Shown: one piece after another, positions 13,961-18,903 of the stretch
How positions within the stretch are numbered: the first letter of the stretch is position 1
How the letters are laid out: the number at the start of each line of letters is the position of its first letter
NCBI GenBank assembly: GCA_031279675.1
Contig: JAITIB010000112.1
Coordinates: 1 to 18,903, forward strand
From: Puniceicoccales bacterium
Lineage (GTDB): Bacteria > Verrucomicrobiota > Verrucomicrobiia > Opitutales > UBA953
Direction of reading: 5' to 3'
Length of the DNA stretch: 18,903 nucleotides
Translations under genes and position numbers: made by a program
Notes under the pieces: model-generated
The model's database searches: none
What the model saw: only the letters and a program-made list of their open reading frames with translations
Told to the model about the DNA's origin: nothing

Positions 13961-14809
13961 ATGACTCAGCCTTTGCCGCAATGGACGCGCATCCGCGAAT
14001 TCAAGGACATCATTTACGAGAAATCAGGTGGCGTCGCGAAAATCACCCTGAACCGCCCGCACAAGCGCAATGCGTTCACCCCGGACACGGTTGACGAGCT
14101 CGTTGCCGCGTTCCGCCATGCGTGGGCGGACACCACCACCGGCGTTGTCCTGCTCACTGGCGCCAATCCCCAGACGGATGGCAAACACGCCTTTTGCTCC
14201 GGGGGCGACCAGTCCATCCGCGGCGACAGGAAGGGCGGCTACATTGGGAGCGACGGCGTGCCGCGCCTGAACGTGCTCGAACTCCAGCGCATCATCCGCA
14301 CCATGCCCAAGGTCGTCATCGCCCTTGTGGCGGGATACGCCATTGGCGGCGGGCACGTTTTGCACCTCGTGTGCGACCTCACTATTGCCGCCGACAACGC
14401 CATTTTCGGGCAAACGGGCCCCAAGGTGGGCAGCTTCGACGGAGGTTTTGGCGCAAGTTATCTGGCCCGGATCGTGGGGCAGAAAAAGGCGCGCGAGATC
14501 TGGTTTTTGTGCCGCCAATACGATGCGCGGCAGGCGTTGGAAATGGGGCTGGTGAACACGGTCGTCCCGCTGGCGCAACTGGAGGCGGAGGGTTTGAAAT
14601 GGGCGCATGAAATCCTCGAAAAAAGCCCGCTCGCCATCCGGTGCCTGAAATCCGCCTTCAACGCGGATCTTGACGGGCAGGCGGGCCTGCAGGAACTCTC
14701 CGGCAACGCCACCTTGCTCTACTACCTCACCGAGGAGGCGCACGAGGGCAAGGCGGCCTATGCCGCCAAACGAAAACCCGATTTTTCCCAATACCCATGG
14801 CTGCCCTGA
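13961..14809 (+). CDS. menB: 1,4-dihydroxy-2-naphthoyl-CoA synthase
   Basis: 282 residues of the crotonase fold. MenB closes the second ring of menaquinone by cyclising O-succinylbenzoyl-CoA. Diagnostic stretches are ITLNRPHKRNAFTP (28-41), FCSGGDQSIRG (78-88), RLNVLELQRIIR (102-113), AGYAIGGGHVLHLVCDL (124-140, oxyanion hole), FGQTGPKVGSFDGG (149-162), KKAREIWFLCRQYDA (175-189) and MGLVNTVVP. The GPKVGSFD form with glycine here is the bicarbonate-dependent type. Length and all motifs match canonical MenB rather than other enoyl-CoA hydratases. It sits 22 bases after ispA, so the pair links prenyl supply to the quinone head group. Its end lies 51 bases from the end of lnt on the other strand; no clear terminator is visible between them. 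Confidence 0.97.
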   Translation: MTQPLPQWTRIREFKDIIYEKSGGVAKITLNRPHKRNAFTPDTVDELVAAFRHAWADTTTGVVLLTGANPQTDGKHAFCSGGDQSIRGDRKGGYIGSDGVPRLNVLELQRIIRTMPKVVIALVAGYAIGGGHVLHLVCDLTIAADNAIFGQTGPKVGSFDGGFGASYLARIVGQKKAREIWFLCRQYDARQALEMGLVNTVVPLAQLEAEGLKWAHEILEKSPLAIRCLKSAFNADLDGQAGLQELSGNATLLYYLTEEAHEGKAAYAAKRKPDFSQYPWLP

Positions 14810-14860
14810 ACGGCGCCATTCTTTGTGCGTCGGCACCGGTTTGGGCGGCCCGCGTCCTCG

Positions 14861-16531
14861 CTAAAGCGCGTGGCCGGCCATGGTTTTCCTGCGCCGGACG
14901 CGGTTGCGCACGCAGGCCCAGAGGGCAAGAAGCGCCGACATTTTGACCACCCAGTCGCCGTGCCGGACATAGAACGTCGGCTCACGCACGGACGCCGGAA
15001 TGCCATGGACATCGAAACGCCCCGTCCCACGGAAATAAATGCTCCCGGTGGCGTCCTCAAGCGCCTGTGCCTGCCCCAGCGGGGAAATAACGCCGCTCCA
15101 GCCATTGTTCCCGCAACGGACCACAGGCAGGCGCAAACTGGCCGCGATGACCGCCGAGTGCGCGGCGTGCTGATAGGCTCCAGCCTCGCGCCCGTACCAT
15201 GCGTCATTGGTGACGACGGCTATGAAATCGGCGCCACGCCGCGCCATGTCGAGGCTCAGCGCGGGGAAAACATCCTCATAACACACCAAGGTTCCCGCGA
15301 GCAACGGACGCCCGTTGCGATTGCCGGGCAAGGGCACGGGCAGCGGGTCGGCACGCCCGCCCACGAGGCTGTCATGGGCGATGGGGACGACCTTGCGCAA
15401 AGGCAATATGTCCGCCAGCGGCACGTATTCGCCAAAGGGAACGAGGTGGCGTTTCGCATAAAAATCCGCGCCAACGCCACCGTCCGGCGTCACGACATGG
15501 ATGCCGTTGAAGTAACCGTCGCCTTGCAACGAGATGGCGCCGATGAGCAGCGTGCTCCGCGTGTCATGCGCGAGCTGCTTGAGAAAACTGTCATAGCCCG
15601 CGTTCCCCACCGGATAAGGAAGGGCCGCCTCGGGCCATAAGATAATGTCAGGTGGCGTCGCCCCCGACGCCGCGTTGAGCGTGAGCTCGCGCGCGATGGC
15701 AACATGCCGCGTTACCTTCGTCTCGTCCCACTTTTCCCCGGGGGGAAAGTCCATCTGGACGACGGCGGCGGTGAAAAGTTTTTCCGCGCGGGCACGGTGG
15801 AGATTGAGCGCCTGAAGATGCGAAAAGAGCGCGAAAAACAACGGCGCGACACCAAGGTAAAATTCCGGACAGACATTGCGCAGGATCGCAAACGGTGCGG
15901 GCGCGGCGGCGGGAAGGGCCTGCCTGCGCGCGTGGAACACCCGCGCCACGTAGCGCGCGAGCCCCAGGTTGAAAAGCATGATGGCAAACCCCAGCGCCCA
16001 CGGCCCCCCCCATGCGCAAAGCGAAAGCGCGGTCGGGCGCAACCACTGCGACTCCGCGAGCAGCATCCACGGAAATCCCGTGAGGAACCAGCTCTGCACC
16101 CACTCCAAAAAAACCCACGCGCCCGCAAGCCCAAGCTGGATGACCAGCCGGGCCGTCAATGGCGCGCCCTGTGTCTTGGGGAAAAGCCACCGCAACAGTG
16201 CCAGCCACAGAACAGGGAAAATCGCGGAGGCGAACGACACGAACACGAGCCCCAGATAGCCCAGCGGCACATAAACATGGCGCAGCCAGACGAGGAGCGC
16301 ACACTTCGCAACCACCATGGTTATCGCGGACGCCACCAGCCACGTTCTCCAGCCGGGACGCGCCACCGCCCAGAGCGCGAACGGCACCGCCCACAACCAC
16401 GCCGCCTCGGCAAAATCCACGCCCGGTGACGGCGCCCCCGCGAGCGCCAGCGTGAGCACACCCACCACCCAGGGGAGTGCACGTTTTCCGCGGTCGGCAG
16501 GTGCGGAATGTTCCATTCGTTCAGGATTCAT
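14861..16531 (-). CDS. lnt: Apolipoprotein N-acyltransferase
   Basis: 556 residues. Lnt adds the third acyl chain to the N-terminal cysteine of lipoproteins, at the periplasmic face of the inner membrane. The N-terminal half (about 20-240) has several hydrophobic segments (WVVGVLTLALAG, AAWLWAVPFALWAVA, YLGLVFVSFASAIFPVLWLA, WALGFAIMLFNLGLA). FLEWVQSWFLTGFPWMLLAE (141-160) is the characteristic Lnt stretch. The nitrilase-like domain follows with the catalytic triad: Glu301 in ILWPEAALP, Lys360 in YAKRHLVPFGEYVP and Cys417 in LVCYEDVFP. A last hydrophobic helix (MSALLALWACV) is near the C-terminus. The start ATG overlaps the purE stop as ATGA, so translation is probably coupled. Two lipoproteins in this window could be its substrates. 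Slightly longer than E. coli Lnt (512). Confidence 0.96.
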   Translation of the reverse strand: MNPERMEHSAPADRGKRALPWVVGVLTLALAGAPSPGVDFAEAAWLWAVPFALWAVARPGWRTWLVASAITMVVAKCALLVWLRHVYVPLGYLGLVFVSFASAIFPVLWLALLRWLFPKTQGAPLTARLVIQLGLAGAWVFLEWVQSWFLTGFPWMLLAESQWLRPTALSLCAWGGPWALGFAIMLFNLGLARYVARVFHARRQALPAAAPAPFAILRNVCPEFYLGVAPLFFALFSHLQALNLHRARAEKLFTAAVVQMDFPPGEKWDETKVTRHVAIARELTLNAASGATPPDIILWPEAALPYPVGNAGYDSFLKQLAHDTRSTLLIGAISLQGDGYFNGIHVVTPDGGVGADFYAKRHLVPFGEYVPLADILPLRKVVPIAHDSLVGGRADPLPVPLPGNRNGRPLLAGTLVCYEDVFPALSLDMARRGADFIAVVTNDAWYGREAGAYQHAAHSAVIAASLRLPVVRCGNNGWSGVISPLGQAQALEDATGSIYFRGTGRFDVHGIPASVREPTFYVRHGDWVVKMSALLALWACVRNRVRRRKTMAGHAL

Positions 16532-17058
16532 GCCGGCAAGACCGCATCGAGGACTTTCCGGGATTGCGCGGCGCGAAAATCCTCAAGGGCTTTTTTCACG
16601 GCAACATCCCCCAGGGCGAGGACGGAGGCGGCAAAAACCGCCGCGTTGATCGCGCCCGCCTTGCCGATCGCGAAGCTTGCCACGGGCACGCCGCCAGGCA
16701 TCTGGACGGTTGAGAGCAAGGAATCCAAACCCTTCAACTGCGGAGATTCCAACGGAACGCCCAGCACGGGCAGGGGCGTCAACCCGGCCATGACACCCGC
16801 AAGGTGCGCCGCCATGCCCGCGCCAGCGATGATGAGGCGCAGCCCGCGTTTCTCCGCCGAGGTGGCGTAATCAAACGCCTCCCGCGGCGTGCGATGGGCG
16901 CTCAGGACACGCGCCTCGCAAACGATGCCAAGCATGGCAAGGGTCTTCACAGTGTGCTCCATCACCGGCCAGTCGGACTGGCTCCCCATGATGACGCCGA
17001 CACGCGGTGGCGCGCTTGTGCTTCCGGTTGTGTTCATTGGCTGCCGAGGGAAACTCAT
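16528..17058 (-). CDS. purE: N5-carboxyaminoimidazole ribonucleotide mutase
   Basis: 176 residues. PurE converts N5-CAIR to CAIR in purine synthesis. The class I motifs are present: VGVIMGSQSDWPVM (20-33), VLSAHRTPREAFDY (51-64, His55), IIAGAGMAAHLAGVMAGLTP (76-95), VLGVPLE (98-104), LKGLDSLLSTVQMPGGVPVA (108-127) and AIGKAGAINA (130-139). The usual AAHLPGV reads AAHLAGV, a small change. PurK, which supplies N5-CAIR, is not in the window. The ATG at 17058 overlaps the malQ stop as ATGA, which supports this start over the internal ATG at residue 8. It also overlaps the lnt start as ATGA at the other end. Confidence 0.96.
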   Translation of the reverse strand: MSFPRQPMNTTGSTSAPPRVGVIMGSQSDWPVMEHTVKTLAMLGIVCEARVLSAHRTPREAFDYATSAEKRGLRLIIAGAGMAAHLAGVMAGLTPLPVLGVPLESPQLKGLDSLLSTVQMPGGVPVASFAIGKAGAINAAVFAASVLALGDVAVKKALEDFRAAQSRKVLDAVLPA

Positions 17059-18611
17059 GGCGGTGTGCTGGCAACTGTGAATGATCGGGACGCACGCCCG
17101 GAAACCTCGACGAGCGCCCGCAGGTTCCCCAGCAGAAACTCACGGGCGTGCGCAAGCGTTTCCCCCGTGAAACGCCACCGCCAGTTGCCCGCGCCCGTCC
17201 CCGGCGTGTTGAATCGTGCGGTGGCGTCAAGGCCGAGAATGTCCTGGAAGGGCACGACGGCGAGCGCCGCCACGGAGGTCATGGCGGCGCGCATAAGATC
17301 CCAATGGGGAGCCTTGCCCGCACTCCCCATGTAATGGCGGAAACAATCGCGCTCGCGTTCACCCGCGGCGGCATACCAGCCGGGCGTTGTGTTGTTGTCA
17401 TGCGTGCCCGGATACACCACGCAGTCGTGCCGGAGGTTGTGCGGCAGGTGCGGGTTGGCGGCGTTGCCATCGAATGCGAATTGCAGGACTGCCATTCCGG
17501 GAAGGCCCGTTGCGCGGCGCAGTGCGTGCACGCCCTCGTGCAAATCCCCCAAATCCTCCGCGACAAGGGCAAGGTCGCCGAGGTGGCGTCGCACAGCCTT
17601 GAAAAAATCCACGCCCGCACCCGCAACCCAGCTCCCCGAAGTGGCGTCGGGCGCGGTTGCGGGAACGCTCCAGTAGGAATGGAATGCTCGGAAGTGGTCG
17701 ATGCGCACCGCGTCAAAGCATTCAAAGGCCGCGCCAAGGCGGCGCAGCCACCATTTGTATCCATCGCACCTGAGCGCCTCCCAATCGTAAAGCGGGTTGC
17801 CCCAAAGCTGTCCGCGTGGCGAAAAATAGTCCGGGGGCACGCCTGCCACGCACACCGGATGCCCCCTTGCGTCGAGTTGGAAAAAACGCCGGCTGGCCCA
17901 GACATCGGCACTGTCACCCGCGGCAAAAATGGGCGCATCTCCCATGATTTTCACACCGCGCCTCGCGGCATGTTCGCGCAACGCCGCCCACTGGCTGAAA
18001 AAAAGAAACTGCTGGAAAATGACCGCGCCGGCCTCGTTCGACACCGTTTCCGGCCACGCCGTCCTGATGGCCGTTGCGTGTTCCCGCGCCCGCTCCGGCC
18101 ACTCAAACCAAGGCATCCCGCCGAAATGTTTTTTCAACGCCCAGAAAAGCGCGAAGTCATTCAGCCATGCGGCGTTTTTTTCGCGAAACGCAGCGAGATT
18201 CCCCAGCGAATTCAACAATGCAGGGTTCGCCAACGCCATCTGGTAAGCCTTCGCGAGCAAAGGGGGAAAATGTTCCCAGAGAAATCCAAACTCGACCTGC
18301 GTCGCATCCAGACGACGCAACGCGCCAAGGTCCTCCGCTTCGAGCAAACGCGCCTCCACAAGAGCGCCCAGATCAATGAGATACGGATTCCCCGCGAAAA
18401 CAGAAAAACACTGATAGGGAGAATCCCCATAGCCCGTCGGACCCAGCGGACAAAGCTGCCACCAGCCGATTTTTGCATCCGCAAGCCAGTCCACAAAATC
18501 CCGCGCCGGCCCGCCAAGACAGCCAATCCCCTGTTGCGAGGGCAGGCAGGTGGGATGCAGGAGCACTCCCGCATGGCGGCCTTTGAATCCGGAAAAAAGC
18601 GCGCTGTTCAT
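17055..18611 (-). CDS. malQ: 4-alpha-glucanotransferase (amylomaltase)
   Basis: 518 residues, glycoside hydrolase family 77. It transfers alpha-1,4-glucan segments between maltodextrins, in the cytoplasm. Motifs from the chosen start: RHAGVLLHPTCLPSQQGIG (12-30), WWQLCPLGPTGYGDSPYQCF (50-69), GDAPIFAAGDSADVW (224-238), VAGVPPDYFSPRGQLWGNPL (255-274), VRIDHFRAF (302-310, nucleophile Asp305), ALVAEDLG (348-355, acid/base Glu352) and VYPGTHDNNTTPGW (399-412, Asp405). The frame is open from a TTG at 18656, but the ATG at 18611 gives the normal N-terminus. GGTGGCAAG just before it is only a weak ribosome site. First gene of a coupled malQ-purE-lnt run; pairing glycogen or maltodextrin use with purine and lipoprotein genes looks like chance clustering. 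Confidence 0.95.
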   Translation of the reverse strand: MNSALFSGFKGRHAGVLLHPTCLPSQQGIGCLGGPARDFVDWLADAKIGWWQLCPLGPTGYGDSPYQCFSVFAGNPYLIDLGALVEARLLEAEDLGALRRLDATQVEFGFLWEHFPPLLAKAYQMALANPALLNSLGNLAAFREKNAAWLNDFALFWALKKHFGGMPWFEWPERAREHATAIRTAWPETVSNEAGAVIFQQFLFFSQWAALREHAARRGVKIMGDAPIFAAGDSADVWASRRFFQLDARGHPVCVAGVPPDYFSPRGQLWGNPLYDWEALRCDGYKWWLRRLGAAFECFDAVRIDHFRAFHSYWSVPATAPDATSGSWVAGAGVDFFKAVRRHLGDLALVAEDLGDLHEGVHALRRATGLPGMAVLQFAFDGNAANPHLPHNLRHDCVVYPGTHDNNTTPGWYAAAGERERDCFRHYMGSAGKAPHWDLMRAAMTSVAALAVVPFQDILGLDATARFNTPGTGAGNWRWRFTGETLAHAREFLLGNLRALVEVSGRASRSFTVASTPP

Positions 18612-18903
18612 CTTGCCACCAATCAACTTCGCCCTTTCCCCGTCAACATCTTTCAACCCGGATTACGCAACGATCGCCCCTCCCTCTGGGCAGTCCGCCA
18701 CAGTTTTTACGAACGATTTTGTGAAAATCTCCTTGCGCTTCCGGTGGCGTCCGGCATTCACGTTCCCCTTTTCCCATAGGATTCCGAACAAAGCTATCGC
18801 GCACAACACTTATGCAAACGCATCATCATGACACACAGGAGACATGCCAGCCAACGGCCTGTTTGTCGCATGCGTTGTTAGCGGAACCTCCCGCCGAACG
18901 GCG
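18612..18903. other. Upstream region of malQ; no supported gene
   Basis: No recognised gene. On the plus strand an ATG at 18844 after AGGAG opens a frame to the edge, but only 20 codons are visible and the spacing of 2 bases is too short for a good ribosome site. Small palindromes occur (ATGC-AAAC-GCAT near 18812-18823). The promoter of the malQ operon should lie here; I could not identify it. Confidence 0.5.

Noticed and set aside
18865..18890. Integron attC-like words (GTTGTTAGC) near the right edge
   Set aside because: The bases do not fit the GTTRRRY core and no paired inverse core or integrase is seen.
18844..18903. Start of a plus-strand gene at the right edge after AGGAG
   Set aside because: Only 20 codons are visible, the ribosome-site spacing is 2 bases, and the sequence shows no motif.

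Overview
The window is a chromosomal segment of a high-GC Gram-negative bacterium. I infer a member of the Verrucomicrobiota, probably close to the Opitutaceae. The signs are a PEP-CTERM sorting tail (PEPSTYALIGG then RRRR), outer-membrane lipoprotein features with an Lnt gene, MenB-type menaquinone synthesis, and mostly housekeeping genes with very few Shine-Dalgarno sites. The assignment rests on style, not on a marker gene.

Left part (1-2214): two minus-strand genes for exported proteins. One is an OsmC-like protein that runs off the left edge. The other is a PEP-CTERM protein with a formylglycine-generating-enzyme-like (FGE) fold that lacks the catalytic cysteines. A hairpin that looks like a terminator lies between them. 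Next comes a gene-poor stretch (2215-2914) with a run of 20 G and a 191-bp element built of short palindromes with 13-bp terminal inverted repeats.

Centre (2915-9027): a metallo-beta-lactamase-fold hydrolase converges on queA (minus strand) with a 110-bp 3' overlap. Divergent from queA is a tight plus-strand operon: a 41-residue lipoprotein too short for usual ORF calls, ribH, nusB, ftsY, dprA, and a lipoprotein of the dual-specificity phosphatase fold. Gaps inside the operon are 11-33 bp and none holds a Shine-Dalgarno site. The whole block is extremely C-rich and G-poor on the plus strand, even through queA, which is read from the other strand. A second palindromic element sharing modules with the first lies just after this block.

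Right-centre (9373-13041): an M14-type zinc carboxypeptidase on the minus strand, then an AT-rich island with three tandem paralogues of a secreted protein family I do not recognise. Copy 1 carries one in-frame amber codon where copy 2 has a tyrosine codon. Copy 2 is intact. Copy 3 is a 3' fragment. This island is the most unusual part of the window.

Right part (13045-18611): ispA and menB on the plus strand (isoprenoid and menaquinone supply) converge on a minus-strand operon malQ-purE-lnt, whose genes are joined by two ATGA stop/start overlaps. I see no supportable gene in the last 290 bases. No RNA gene, CRISPR array or complete insertion sequence was found.
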